DNA from: Saccharothrix sp. ALI-22-I
GTDB taxonomy: Bacteria; Actinomycetota; Actinomycetes; Mycobacteriales; Pseudonocardiaceae
NCBI RefSeq assembly: GCF_001984175.1
Contig: NZ_MTQP01000069.1
Span: 434,001 to 498,000, forward strand
Direction: 5' to 3'
Length of the DNA stretch: 64,000 nucleotides
Shown: positions 1 through 9,351 of the stretch, piece after piece
How the letters are laid out: every line of letters begins with the position of its first letter
Position numbering within the stretch: position 1 is the stretch's first letter
The notes under the pieces: model-generated
Seen by the model: the letters and a program-made list of their open reading frames with translations, nothing else
Database searches by the model: none
Told to the model about the DNA's origin: nothing
Made by a program: the position numbers and the translations under genes

Positions 1-774
1 GTCGTCCAACACCTGGTCCAAAGTGGACGCCAGCTGTTCGTGGACGGCCTTGGGTTCGTCGCCGACGACGAAGTGCGGTGTGTGGCCGTAGCCGCGCAGC
101 AACGACGCCAGCTCGTCGTCCGGGATGCGCGCCAGCACGGTGGGGTTGGCGATCTTGTAGCCGTTGAGGTGGAGGACGGGCAGCACGACGCCGTCACGGG
201 CGGGGTCGAGGAACTTGTTCGAGTGCCAACTCGCCGCCAGCGGCCCGGTCTCCGCCTCACCGTCCCCCACCACGCACAACGCCAGCAGATCCGGGTTGTC
301 GAACACCGCGCCGTACGCGTGCAGGAGGGCGTAGCCGAGCTCGCCGCCTTCGTGGATCGAGCCGGGCGTCTCCGGCGCGACGTGACTGGGGATGCCGCCG
401 GGGAAGGAGAACTGGCGGAACAACGCGCGCAGCCCGTCCAGGTCTTCACCGATGCCGGAGTACACCTCGCTGTAGGTGCCCTCCAGGTAGGCGTTCGCGA
501 CCAGCCCCGGACCACCGTGACCGGGCCCGGTGACGTAGAGGGCGTTGAGGTCACGTTGCCGGATCGCCCGGTTCATGTGCGCGTAGAGCAGGTTGAGCCC
601 GGGCGTGGTCCCCCAGTGCCCGAGCAACCGCGGCTTGACGTGCTCCGGGCGCAGCGGTTCGCGCAGGAGCGGGTTGTCGAGCAGGTAGATCTGCCCGACG
701 GACAGGTAGTTCGCCGCACGCCAGTAGGCGTCCAGCAATTCCAGGTCGTCCGTGGCTCGCTCGGTCGACGGCAT
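1..774 (-). CDS. Phosphoketolase (XFP family), N-terminal 258 residues only
   Basis: This is the amino-terminal part of a xylulose-5-phosphate/fructose-6-phosphate phosphoketolase; the gene runs off the left edge. The translation from ATG at 774 contains the family hallmarks in order: an early NYLSVGQIYLLDNPLL segment, GHWGTTPG, NALYVTGPGHGGPGL (thiamine-diphosphate region), SFPGGIPSHVAPETPGSIHEGGELGYAL, and VVGDGEAETGPLA followed by WHSNKFL. The family is about 800 residues, so roughly a third is visible. The enzyme splits xylulose 5-phosphate with phosphate into acetyl phosphate and glyceraldehyde 3-phosphate in the cytoplasm. The following 236 bases show no gene. Confidence 0.93.
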   Translation of the reverse strand, partial: MPSTERATDDLELLDAYWRAANYLSVGQIYLLDNPLLREPLRPEHVKPRLLGHWGTTPGLNLLYAHMNRAIRQRDLNALYVTGPGHGGPGLVANAYLEGTYSEVYSGIGEDLDGLRALFRQFSFPGGIPSHVAPETPGSIHEGGELGYALLHAYGAVFDNPDLLALCVVGDGEAETGPLAASWHSNKFLDPARDGVVLPVLHLNGYKIANPTVLARIPDDELASLLRGYGHTPHFVVGDEPKAVHEQLASTLDQVLDD

Positions 775-1010
775 ACACCGACGCTAGCTCCGATCACCAC
801 CGCCCGAAACTCGAACGCACACCGACCACCGGGCCGACGGCCGGGCTACGCAGGGGTCCCCGTCCAGGGGAACCCTGTTTTGATTCTGCCGGCGAGGTCC
901 GACATCCCGCCGCCGACGGCGGAGAGAGTGTGGACGACCGGCGGGCCGAAACGGCGGGCGCGGGTGACGGTGGGCTACCTCGCGCCGCAGTTCTCCGGAG
1001 ACGTGACGCC

Positions 1011-1517
1011 TCAGGCGCCGACCGTGCCGTCGATGCCCTCGCGCAGGAAGTCGGCGTGTCCGTTGTGCCGGGCGTACTCGTGGATGACGTGCAGCATGAC
1101 CAGGCGCAGCGACACGTCCTCGCCCCAGCGGGGCTGGTGGCCGGTGATGTCGAGGGATTCGGCCTCGCGTTCGATCCGCCGCGCGTGCTCGACCTCGGTC
1201 TGCCACGCCTCGAAGGCTTCAGACCTGGTGGCGGTGGAGGCGTCGTAGGCGACCTGGAAGTCGCCGTCGGCGGACCACACGAGCGGGATGTCCTCGTGGT
1301 TGATCACTCGGCGGAACCAGGTCCGTTCGACTTCGGCCATGTGCCGGACCAGGCCGAGGAGGGTGAGCGTGGACGGTGGCATGGAGCGGCGGCGCAGTTC
1401 CTCTGTGGACAGGCCGTCGCACTTCATGGCCAGGGTGGCGCGGTGGTAGTCGAGGAACGCGCGCAGCGTCTCGCGTTCGCCGCCTCGCAGCGGTGGGCCG
1501 ATCCGTTCGGTTTCCAT
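1011..1517 (-). CDS. DinB/DUF664 family protein
   Basis: A 168-residue four-helix-bundle protein of the DinB-like (DUF664) family, whose members are usually metal-dependent thiol-transferase-like enzymes of unclear substrate. The sequence shows LLGLVRHMAEVERTWFRR with the first metal-ligand histidine and a later VMLHVIHEYARHNGHADFLRE carrying two histidines, the typical three-His arrangement. I prefer the ATG at 1517 because a GAGG stretch lies nine bases upstream; an ATG at 1526 is also in frame. It is divergent to the phosphatase-like gene, with fewer than 40 bases between the two starts. Confidence 0.85.
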   Translation of the reverse strand: METERIGPPLRGGERETLRAFLDYHRATLAMKCDGLSTEELRRRSMPPSTLTLLGLVRHMAEVERTWFRRVINHEDIPLVWSADGDFQVAYDASTATRSEAFEAWQTEVEHARRIEREAESLDITGHQPRWGEDVSLRLVMLHVIHEYARHNGHADFLREGIDGTVGA

Positions 1518-1540
1518 GTCGGACATCCTCGTTGGCGGGC

Positions 1541-1546
1541 TAGGGT
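1541..1546 (+). promoter_or_regulatory. -10 box of a leaderless promoter
   Basis: TAGGGT ends eight bases before the ATG at 1555, with no ribosome binding site between them, so transcription should begin at or next to the start codon. No clear -35 is visible. This favours ATG 1555 over the in-frame ATG at 1516, which would overlap the divergent gene. Confidence 0.5.
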
Positions 1547-1554
1547 CGGGTGTC

Positions 1555-2691
1555 ATGGACCCGCTGGTGCCCCGGTACGGGGTTGGTTCGCTGGCCGACG
1601 TCGTGCCGTCGTTGCTCGCCGGGCTGGGTGTGCCCGGGATGGTCGACGTGCTGGGCATCTCCGGCTCGTCGCGGGTGTGCGTGCTGCTCGTGGACGGTCT
1701 CGGGTGGCGGTTGTTGCGGGAGCACGAGACCGACGCGCCGTTCCTGGCTTCGTTGGCCGGGTCGCCGATCACGGCCGGGTTCCCGTCGACCACGGCGACG
1801 AGCCTGGCGGCGTTGGGGACCGGGCTGTCGACCGGTGAGCACGGGTTGGTGGGGTTGTCGTTCGCCGATGGCGACGAGGTGTTGAACGCGTTGCGGTGGA
1901 CCCGGCACGGGGTGCCGGAGTACGTGGACCTGCGGACCGTGCTCGTGCCGGAGGACGTGCAGCCCCGGCGGACGGCGTTCGAGGTGGCGGCCGAGGCGGG
2001 GGTGGCCGTGCGGCTCGTGCTGCCCCGGGACCAGAAGGACAGCGGGCTGACGCGGGCGGTGTTGCGCGGCGGGCGGTTCCAGGGAGTGCTCGGGTTCGGT
2101 GACATGGTGACGCGGGTGGCGGAGGCGTTGTGGTCGGAGGACCGGGTGCTCTGCTACGCGTACCACTCGGATCTGGACGGGCTCGGGCACGTCTACGGGC
2201 CGGGGAGTGAGCCGTGGCGGTGGCAGTTGCGGTTCGTCGACCGGTTGGCGGCGGCGATTGCCGACGGTCTGCCACCCGGGGGTGCGCTGGTGGTGACGGC
2301 GGACCACGGGATGGTGCCGGCGGACGACCGGGTGGACTTCGACACGGACGCCGCGTTGCAGGACGGTGTGCGGGTGCTGGGCGGCGAGGCGCGGGTCCGG
2401 CACGTTTACACCTCCGCGGTGGAAGGTGTGCGGGCCCGGTGGAGCGAGCGCTTGGGTGACCGGGCGTGGGTCGCGTCGCGGTCGGAGGCGGTCGCCGCGG
2501 GCTGGTTCGGCCCTCGGGTGGCGGACCACGTGCTGCCGCGGATCGGTGACCTGGTCGTCGCGGCGAAGGGGTCGCTGGCGGTGGTCCGCTCGGTGGCCGA
2601 ACCGCATTTGACGACACTCGTGGGCCAACACGGCTCGTTGACGGAGGAAGAGCAGCACATCCCGGTGCTGGTGGCCACCAACCCGGTCTGA
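1555..2691 (+). CDS. Alkaline phosphatase superfamily protein (nucleotide pyrophosphatase/phosphodiesterase type)
   Basis: A 378-residue cytoplasmic protein of the type I phosphodiesterase/nucleotide pyrophosphatase group. VCVLLVDGLGW near residue 43 supplies the first metal aspartate, FPSTTATSLAALGTG near residue 75 carries the catalytic threonine in the TTAT context, YHSDLDGLGHVYGP near residue 206 gives Asp and His metal ligands, VTADHGMVP near residue 246 gives the Asp-His pair, and GQHGSLTEEE near the end gives the last histidine. Substrate cannot be told from sequence; this family is widespread in actinomycetes. It stands alone, with a probable leaderless start. Confidence 0.88.
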   Translation: MDPLVPRYGVGSLADVVPSLLAGLGVPGMVDVLGISGSSRVCVLLVDGLGWRLLREHETDAPFLASLAGSPITAGFPSTTATSLAALGTGLSTGEHGLVGLSFADGDEVLNALRWTRHGVPEYVDLRTVLVPEDVQPRRTAFEVAAEAGVAVRLVLPRDQKDSGLTRAVLRGGRFQGVLGFGDMVTRVAEALWSEDRVLCYAYHSDLDGLGHVYGPGSEPWRWQLRFVDRLAAAIADGLPPGGALVVTADHGMVPADDRVDFDTDAALQDGVRVLGGEARVRHVYTSAVEGVRARWSERLGDRAWVASRSEAVAAGWFGPRVADHVLPRIGDLVVAAKGSLAVVRSVAEPHLTTLVGQHGSLTEEEQHIPVLVATNPV

Positions 2692-2790
2692 CCGCTCCCC
2701 TCACCGCCGAGGCCGTCCGCACGGAGTTCGGCATAGCATCACGTGTCGGCCGGCGGGGTCGATTGCCCGCGGTCGGGACGGAGGCGATGA

Positions 2791-5700
2791 GTGGAGGACG
2801 GGTCGCCCGTGGTGGACACGTCGGTCGCCGGGGTCGTGCAGGCCAGGTGGGGTGTCCGCCCGGAGCCCGCGATCGCGCGGTACGCCGAGCCCGGCTGGCA
2901 GCTGTCGCCGGTGCCCATCGACCGGCGGTGCCCGAAGTGCGAAGGCGAGATCCATGGCCTCTACCGCGCCCACCCCGACCGGGGACGGCAGCAGTTGCAG
3001 GCCGCGGTCGTGTGCCCCACGTGCCCCGCGTCGTTCACGCTGCGGGAGTTGAAGCTCGCGCAACGTTCCGTGCTCGGCGAGCTGCGCCCCGACGCGGTGT
3101 CGCGCCGCCTGGCGGAAGACGCCCAGCTGGAAGCCCTGGCCGGCAGCTCCCGTGCCATCTCCCCGCCGACCGCGAAACCGCCCCAGAGCCAGAGCCGGTC
3201 TCAGACCACGCGCCGGAACCCGCCGGGCCCGGATTCGACACCGCCGGCGCCGGGATCGGGATCGAGCGAGGAGGGGCGACGGCCGAAGCCGCAGCGCAAG
3301 TCACAGCCGCCGACCAGCGCCGAGCCGGGACGAGAGACGAGGCCCGGTTCGAACTCGCAGGCCAAGGCCGGCTCACGGGCTGCGGACGGCTCGCGGAACG
3401 GGGCCGGCTCGCGGACTGGAGCGAAGGCCGGGTCTCAGGCCGGGCCGGAGCCCGAGCCGTGGGCTGAGGTCGAGCCAGAGGCCGGCTCGTGGGACGGGGC
3501 CGGCTCGCGGAACGGGGCCGGCTCGCGGACTGGGGCGAAGGCCGGGCCACAGGCTGAGGCCGAGCCGGAGGCCGGGCCGGCGGCGGGCGACGCCGAGGTG
3601 GAGCAGCAGGCCCTCGCAGCGAACAGCACCGCGCCGGACGTGACCCCGGCACGGCCCGCCCGACGCGTTTCCACCGTTGCGATGGCGGCCCGGATCCGGT
3701 CCATCCTCAGCGGCTCCGAGGTCGCGCCCACGACCCGCACGGCGGGCGCACCGGTGCTGCCACCGGCGTTGGCGGCGCTGGAGTCGCGGCCCGTGTGGTG
3801 GTGCAAGACGGTGGACCCGGCGCTCGACGTGCTCGACGTGCCACCAGGGGTGGACGCGCGGGTCGTGTTGCCCGATCGGCCGGAGTTCGACGGGTTGCGG
3901 GAGCGGCTGGAACGAGCCGGGGTGCCGTTCCGGGCCGTGCGGCACTGGTTGGAGCAGGAGGAGGTGTCCGCGAGTTCCGCGTCGGCCTGGTTGTCCGAGG
4001 TCGGCGGCGTGGTGCCGGAGCGGTGTGAGGCGGTGGTCGGTGAGGGGGCTCGGGCGGCTCGCCTCGCCTTCGAGATGCTGTGGAACCTGCACGAACCGGT
4101 CGACCCGAACGACGTCCCGGACCCGGTGCCGGTAGAGCGGCACGTGCCGTCCGACTGGGCCCGGTTCCTGCCGTTTCCCGTGCTCAACCCCGCCCAGGCC
4201 CAGGCCGCGCCGCACCTGGTGGACGGCGACTCGCACCTGTTGATCACCGCACCGACCGGCGCGGGCAAGACGGCGATGGGCATGCTCGCCGTCCTCAAAA
4301 CCATCCTGGACGAAGGCCGCAAGGCCGCCTGGCTCGTCCCGCAGCGCTCCCTCACCGACGAACTCGACCGCGAACTGGAGACCTGGCGCAGCCAGGGCCT
4401 GCGGGTCGAACGCCTGTCCGGCGAGTACGCCGTCGACGTAGAAGCGGTCAAAGCGGCGGACCTGTGGGTCGCCACCACGGAGAAGTTCGAGGCGATCTGC
4501 CGTGCCAGCTCCCTCCAGGCCGCCCTCGGCGAGGTCGGCTGCCTGGTCGTGGACGAGATCCACCTGCTGGGCAGCCCCGGTCGCGGCGCGCTGCTGGAAG
4601 CGCTGCTGGCCCGCGTGCGCGGCACGGACTCGCCGGTGCGGATCGTCGGCCTGTCCGCGACCGTGTCCAACGCCGCCGAAGTCGCCGAATGGCTGCAAGC
4701 GGACCTGGTCGCGACGACCTGGCGGCCGTCCCGCGTCACGTGGCAGCTGCCGACGATCCCGGCCGCGTCCGGCTTCGCCGCGAACAACCGCCGGCGCGAA
4801 CAGGTCGTCCTCGACCTCACCCACCGGCACGCCGCCGAGGGCGGCAGCGTGCTGGTCTTCTGCGGCTCCAAGCGCAACGTCCGCTCCACCGCGATGGCGA
4901 TCGCCGCCGACCGCGGCGCCCCCGTGCACACCGTCGCCGCCGACGACATCGACGGCCTGACCAAGGTCTGCGCGGACGTCGGCGTCCGCCTGCACTACGC
5001 CGACTACGAGCACAAACACGCCGCCGAACGGGCGTTCCGGGCACGTGAGGCCGACGTCCTGGTGGCCACGTCCACCGTCGCCGCCGGCGTGAACCTGCCG
5101 GCCCGGGCCGTGATCATCCGGGACGTCTCGATCGGCGGCGAACCGATCGACACCTCCACCGTGCTGCAGATGTTCGGCCGGGCCGGGCGCATCGGGGCCG
5201 GTGAGACCGAGGGCTGGTCCTACCTGATCGTGGACGAGACGCAGCGCGCCGACTGGCAGACCCGGCTGGTGGCCGGGTACTCGGTCTACTCGCGCATCCG
5301 CGACTCGCTGCCCGACCACGTGCTCGCCGAAGTGCTGCAAGGCCGGATCGGCACGGTGGACGACGCCCAAGCCTGGTGGGTCGAGACCCTGGCGCACGCG
5401 CAAGGCGACGACGACCTCGAACCGGTGCAGGAAGCGGTGTCGTTCCTCGTGGACGAGGGCCACCTGACCTTGGCGGACGGCCGGTTGGCGATCACCGAAC
5501 CCGGCCGGCTGACCGCGCGGATGATGGTGTCCACCCACACCGGTCACCGGCTGCGCCGCACGCTGGGCCTGCTGCCCGTGCCGCACGACCCGGACGAGGC
5601 GGAGAACGCGCTCAGCCTGGTCCTGTCGGTCGCGGTGCGGGACCTGGCGGGCATCCCGGTGCCGGAGCCGGTGCGGCCGGCGGTGGCCACGGTGATCAAG

Positions 5701-6519
5701 GCGGGCGGCAAGACGTCGCAGATCACCAACACGACGTCGGTCAAGGGCCTGGGCTCGCAGACGACCACCGCACCCGGTGACCTGGCGTGGGCTGCGCTGC
5801 TGCTGGTGGCCCGCTCACCGCACCTGTTCGACACCGCCAAGCCCGGCACACGGGGACGACGGGTGGCGGGCGGCATCCCGATGGCCACCCTGCACCCGGT
5901 GTACGAGCAGGCGCCCAGGTTCCTCGCGTGGCTGGCCGCGCAGGGCGTGCTGGGCACCGTGCACCCGTGGATCGCCGTGGTGGCCGCCGACCTGGACCAC
6001 CGCGTCCGCTGGCGGAGCCTGGCGCCGGCCCGTGGCGCGGGCCGGTTGCTGTGGATGTGCGAGGAGATGGCCACCCGCGCCCACCTGAAGGACGTGGTGC
6101 CGGCCCTGTGGCGCTCGGCGGTGGCACGCGGTGTCCGCGCACCGGACTGGCAGCCGAGCCGTTCACCGGCGGGCTGCGTCCTCGACCACGCCGGCTACAC
6201 CGCCCTGCTGCGCGAACGCACCACCAACTACACCCTCACCGCGCACGGCGACAGCGCCACCGTCACCAACGGCACCGGCGCGACCGCCATCGCCTGGCGA
6301 GGCCGGACGTGGACCGCGCCCACGACGTCGGCCGCGACCATCCCGTACCCGGAGGACGACGACCCGGCGGAGACCGAAACGGGAGTGGCCGTGTTCACCC
6401 GACGCGGCGACTACCGGGCCACCGGCTGGCTGGACGCCTACACCAGCCTGACCACCGAAACCGAAGCCCCACCGCCACCCGCACGCCCACGCCGAGGCCT
6501 GGGCAGCGCGCGCCGCTGA
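2791..6519 (+). CDS. Large superfamily 2 DEIH-box helicase with N-terminal Cys4 motif
   Basis: A 1242-residue ATP-dependent helicase of the Ski2/DEAD-DEAH superfamily. The GTG start at 2791 follows a GGAGG site. Near residues 50-80 are two paired cysteines (CPKCEGE and CPTCPAS), a likely zinc-binding knuckle. Residues about 130-300 are a low-complexity Ala/Gly/Pro/Glu/Arg linker with an internal direct repeat. The helicase core follows: APTGAGKTAMG (Walker A, 488-497), DEIH (588-591), GLSATVSN (motif III), and MFGRAGRIG (motif VI, 793-802). The C-terminal 400 residues have winged-helix-like and unassigned parts. It has no operon partners. Repair, RNA processing or phage defence are all possible; the sequence does not decide. 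Confidence 0.85.
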   Translation: MEDGSPVVDTSVAGVVQARWGVRPEPAIARYAEPGWQLSPVPIDRRCPKCEGEIHGLYRAHPDRGRQQLQAAVVCPTCPASFTLRELKLAQRSVLGELRPDAVSRRLAEDAQLEALAGSSRAISPPTAKPPQSQSRSQTTRRNPPGPDSTPPAPGSGSSEEGRRPKPQRKSQPPTSAEPGRETRPGSNSQAKAGSRAADGSRNGAGSRTGAKAGSQAGPEPEPWAEVEPEAGSWDGAGSRNGAGSRTGAKAGPQAEAEPEAGPAAGDAEVEQQALAANSTAPDVTPARPARRVSTVAMAARIRSILSGSEVAPTTRTAGAPVLPPALAALESRPVWWCKTVDPALDVLDVPPGVDARVVLPDRPEFDGLRERLERAGVPFRAVRHWLEQEEVSASSASAWLSEVGGVVPERCEAVVGEGARAARLAFEMLWNLHEPVDPNDVPDPVPVERHVPSDWARFLPFPVLNPAQAQAAPHLVDGDSHLLITAPTGAGKTAMGMLAVLKTILDEGRKAAWLVPQRSLTDELDRELETWRSQGLRVERLSGEYAVDVEAVKAADLWVATTEKFEAICRASSLQAALGEVGCLVVDEIHLLGSPGRGALLEALLARVRGTDSPVRIVGLSATVSNAAEVAEWLQADLVATTWRPSRVTWQLPTIPAASGFAANNRRREQVVLDLTHRHAAEGGSVLVFCGSKRNVRSTAMAIAADRGAPVHTVAADDIDGLTKVCADVGVRLHYADYEHKHAAERAFRAREADVLVATSTVAAGVNLPARAVIIRDVSIGGEPIDTSTVLQMFGRAGRIGAGETEGWSYLIVDETQRADWQTRLVAGYSVYSRIRDSLPDHVLAEVLQGRIGTVDDAQAWWVETLAHAQGDDDLEPVQEAVSFLVDEGHLTLADGRLAITEPGRLTARMMVSTHTGHRLRRTLGLLPVPHDPDEAENALSLVLSVAVRDLAGIPVPEPVRPAVATVIKAGGKTSQITNTTSVKGLGSQTTTAPGDLAWAALLLVARSPHLFDTAKPGTRGRRVAGGIPMATLHPVYEQAPRFLAWLAAQGVLGTVHPWIAVVAADLDHRVRWRSLAPARGAGRLLWMCEEMATRAHLKDVVPALWRSAVARGVRAPDWQPSRSPAGCVLDHAGYTALLRERTTNYTLTAHGDSATVTNGTGATAIAWRGRTWTAPTTSAATIPYPEDDDPAETETGVAVFTRRGDYRATGWLDAYTSLTTETEAPPPPARPRRGLGSARR
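3388..3545 (+). repeat. In-frame direct repeat in the helicase linker
   Basis: A 44-base unit at 3388-3431 recurs at 3502-3545 with one substitution. The offset of 114 bases keeps the reading frame, so the protein linker repeats a Gly-Ser-Arg-Asn/Thr-Gly-Ala motif. The surrounding bases hold further partial copies, consistent with slippage or unequal crossing-over in a disordered linker. Confidence 0.8.
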
Positions 6520-6540
6520 GCCTCAGGCGCCACCGTCCGG

Positions 6541-8619
6541 CTACCGAGGCTTCAGCACCTGGTCGAGCATCGGTGCGAGGCTGCGGCTGAAGGTCGCGTT
6601 CAGGTGGTCCGGGTCGTAGTACACCGCGACGTTGCCGACCACCCCGTGGCACCGCCGTTCGTCGCAGAAGTAGTCGGTGAAGTCCGCCAGCCGCACCCCG
6701 GGGTTGCCGCTGGTCCGCGCGACCTCCGCCAACGGGTCCACCGGGTGGGCCGTGCCCCGGTCCACCGCGCACACCGACGGGTCGCCCGGGTGCAGCGCCA
6801 CGCACTGGTGGTCCCGCACGGCGCCGTTGAGCGGCGGGTCGGCCAGCACCACCACGCGCGCCCCCGCGTCGGTCCACCGCCGCCAGCGCGGTTCGAGCCC
6901 GTCCCGGTACTGCTCGGTCTGCGACCGGCCGCTGCCGTCGTCCACCGACTCCTTGCGCGCGTAGAACGACGTCAGCACCACCGACGGCCGGTCCTCCGCG
7001 ATCACGTCGGTCATCCGCGCGCTCCACTCGACGCACGTGCGCCTGGCCTCGTCGGTGGTCAGGTCGCCGAACCCGACGAACGCCACGTCCGCGAACGGGC
7101 ACCCGCCCAGGTAGGCGAGCTTGAGCACCCAACCGTGCTCCCGCGCCAGGTCCGCCACCGCCGGCTGCCACTGCTGCGCGTGCGAGTCGCCGACGAGCCA
7201 CACCACGTCCGGCGACTCCGCTCCCCCGCCGTAGTCGCACACCAGGACGTCGGCCGACCCCTCGGTGCCGACGCAGTCGGGCGGCGCCGTGAAGTACTCG
7301 TTGGCCGGTCCCATGTGCACGACCTTCGCCGGACCCATCGGGTTCGGGCAGCCGTGGGCCGGGATCAACGCCTGCGCACCGGCGCACGGCCCGCTCAGCT
7401 GCACCGTCCCGTCCCGCTCGGCCTGGTCGACGTGCCGCAGGTAGGTCCAGTTCAGCCCGCCGGCGGCAGCCGACACGACGACCACGCCCGCCACCATCGC
7501 GGCGAACGTCCGACCGGTGCCCAGCCCGATCGCGATGCCCCGGTCCTCGACCAGCACCTTCGACAGGTACGCCAGGACCAGCGACACCGCGAGCACCGCC
7601 ACCAGGTACGGCGCGGTCATCCGGCCCGCCCGCAACGCGTCGCCCAACACGAACGGCGCGAGCAGGATCAGCGGCCAGTGCCACAGGTACAACGAGTAGC
7701 TGATGCCACCGAGGAACTGCACGGGCGACGACGCCGTGACCGCCGTGTGCCACTGCCGTCCCGGACTCCGCCCGGCCGCGATCACCAGGACCGTGCCGAC
7801 GGTCGGGACCAACGCCAGGTAACCGGGGAACGGCGTGCCGTGGCCGTAGAGCACCGCCGACCCGAGGATCATCGCGAACCCGACCGCCGACGCCGCACCG
7901 GCCGTCCGCTTCGACAGCCCCCACCCCGTCAACGCGACGAGCGCGCCCAGCGCGAACTCCCACACCCGGACCGGCGTGACGAAGTAGGCCTGGCTCGGCT
8001 CGACCTGCGTGTAGTAGACGCTGAACGCCAGCGAGGCCGCGCCCACCACGGTGATGCCGACGACCTGCGCCCGCCGTCGCCGGATCTTGAACAGCAGCAC
8101 CAACAGCACCGGCCAGCACAGGTAGAACTGCTCCTCCACCGACAGCGACCAGTAGTGCTGGACCAGGCTCGCCGCCGCGTTGGCCGCCGAGTAGTCCACC
8201 GACTTGGCCGCGAGCAGCCAGTTCTCCCAGTACAGGGCGGCGGCGAACGCCTCGGCCGCGGTCGCCTCCCAGCGCGGGTAGGGCAGCAGGAAGTAGGCGG
8301 CGACGAGGCTGACACCCAAGACCAGCAACGCGGCGGGCAACAGCCTGCGGATGCGGCGGGCGTAGAAGCGGCCGAGGCGGACCCGGCCGGTGGCGGTGAT
8401 CTCGCGGTCGAGGTGGGAGCTGATCAGGAAGCCGGAGATCACGAAGAACACGTCCACGCCGACGTACCCGCCGGTGAGCCCGCCCGGCCAGAGGTGGTTC
8501 ACCACCACCGCCAGCACCGCGACCGCCCGCAGGGCCTGGATGTCGGTGCGGAACGCCGGCGGTCTCGCGCTGTCGGCGGGCGCGCGTTCCTCGATGAGCG
8601 TGCTCACGCTGTGTTCCAT
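6541..8619 (-). CDS. Acyltransferase 3 / SGNH-hydrolase fusion (OafA/YrhL type)
   Basis: An inner-membrane O-acyltransferase of about 692 residues. The N-terminal half starts with FRTDIQALRAVAVLAVVVNHLWPG and DVFFVISGFLISSHL, the conserved acyltransferase-3 opening with the catalytic histidine and R/DVFFVISG loop, followed by about ten hydrophobic helices. The C-terminal half is an extracytoplasmic SGNH domain with WLVGDSHAQQW near residue 477 and a terminal DPDH near residue 669, the Ser and Asp/His catalytic elements. Such proteins acetylate cell-wall or exopolysaccharide sugars. I chose the ATG at 8619; a GTG at 8664 is possible. It is convergent with the helicase, 21 bases apart. Confidence 0.92.
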   Translation of the reverse strand: MEHSVSTLIEERAPADSARPPAFRTDIQALRAVAVLAVVVNHLWPGGLTGGYVGVDVFFVISGFLISSHLDREITATGRVRLGRFYARRIRRLLPAALLVLGVSLVAAYFLLPYPRWEATAAEAFAAALYWENWLLAAKSVDYSAANAAASLVQHYWSLSVEEQFYLCWPVLLVLLFKIRRRRAQVVGITVVGAASLAFSVYYTQVEPSQAYFVTPVRVWEFALGALVALTGWGLSKRTAGAASAVGFAMILGSAVLYGHGTPFPGYLALVPTVGTVLVIAAGRSPGRQWHTAVTASSPVQFLGGISYSLYLWHWPLILLAPFVLGDALRAGRMTAPYLVAVLAVSLVLAYLSKVLVEDRGIAIGLGTGRTFAAMVAGVVVVSAAAGGLNWTYLRHVDQAERDGTVQLSGPCAGAQALIPAHGCPNPMGPAKVVHMGPANEYFTAPPDCVGTEGSADVLVCDYGGGAESPDVVWLVGDSHAQQWQPAVADLAREHGWVLKLAYLGGCPFADVAFVGFGDLTTDEARRTCVEWSARMTDVIAEDRPSVVLTSFYARKESVDDGSGRSQTEQYRDGLEPRWRRWTDAGARVVVLADPPLNGAVRDHQCVALHPGDPSVCAVDRGTAHPVDPLAEVARTSGNPGVRLADFTDYFCDERRCHGVVGNVAVYYDPDHLNATFSRSLAPMLDQVLKPR

Positions 8620-8748
8620 CCCCCACGCGCCGACCCCGTATCGGGTGTCAGGCTGTCGGGGCACGGTACACCGCTCGTCGAGCGCGCAATGCCGTTGTGG
8701 CCCAACAATGATGCACAGTCGTGCCTACCGCCGAAGCGAGGGGCCGCG

Positions 8749-9351
8749 ATGGTGAGCTATCCGCCCGAACCGTGGGAGCTGAACGGCCGAGCGTGCGTGT
8801 CCGTGTGGCTGGTCAGGGCGACGGCACTACCGCCGTTGCCGGTGCGTCCGGTGACGGTGCTCGGGCGGGCCGTGGTGGGCACGGCGTTCGTGCACTACCA
8901 GCCGCCCGGCCTGGCCTACCACGAGTTGGTGGCGGCGGTGCTGGTGCGGCAGGGGCTGCGGTTCGGTGTGTCGATCACGCGCATCTGGGTGGACAGCCCG
9001 GCGTCCCGCGCGGGCGGGCGTGAGCTGTGGGGCATCCCCAAGGAGTTGGCGGAGTTCGAGTGGGAACGGGGGCTCACCGCGTCCGCCCGTGACGTGAACG
9101 GCACGATCGCCTCGGTGCGCGGCAGGCAGTTGCGGATCGGCGTGTGGCTGCCGGTGGCGACGTCGACGTGGCAGGCGTTCGGCAGCGGTTTGGCCCGGAC
9201 ACCGTTGCGCGCCAAGGGTTTCGTGACCGCGCTGCGGACGAGCTGGGACATCGACCCGGCCGGGCCGCTGTCCTGGCTCCTCCCCCACCGCCCGCTGCTC
9301 AGCGTCGGCATCCGGGGCATGTCGATGAGGTTCGGACCGCGCCGGCGTTAG
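8749..9351 (+). CDS. Acetoacetate decarboxylase-like (ADC superfamily) protein
   Basis: A 200-residue protein of the acetoacetate-decarboxylase-like fold. GGRELWGIPKELAEF (Lys98) matches the family G-x-PK signature in which lysine forms the Schiff base; the residue after the lysine is Glu rather than the second Lys of the clostridial enzyme, so true acetoacetate decarboxylation is uncertain. HELVAAVLVRQG and the terminal SVGIRGM are also family-like. The ATG at 8749 has a GAGGGG site 5-6 bases upstream. It is divergent from the acyltransferase and overlaps the end of the convergent TetR gene by four bases. Confidence 0.8.
   Translation: MVSYPPEPWELNGRACVSVWLVRATALPPLPVRPVTVLGRAVVGTAFVHYQPPGLAYHELVAAVLVRQGLRFGVSITRIWVDSPASRAGGRELWGIPKELAEFEWERGLTASARDVNGTIASVRGRQLRIGVWLPVATSTWQAFGSGLARTPLRAKGFVTALRTSWDIDPAGPLSWLLPHRPLLSVGIRGMSMRFGPRRR

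Noticed and set aside
40..1248. 402-codon plus-strand open frame
   Set aside because: It runs antisense to the phosphoketolase and DinB genes, is Arg/Val/Gln-rich with reversed codon bias, and matches no family motif.
3373..5586. 737-codon minus-strand open frame
   Set aside because: It is antisense to the helicase core, whose Walker A, DEIH and motif VI are unmistakable; the antisense product is low-complexity.
6604..8664. Long plus-strand frame running into the ADC-like gene
   Set aside because: Only the part from ATG 8749 has coding bias and family motifs; the upstream 700 codons are antisense to the acyltransferase.
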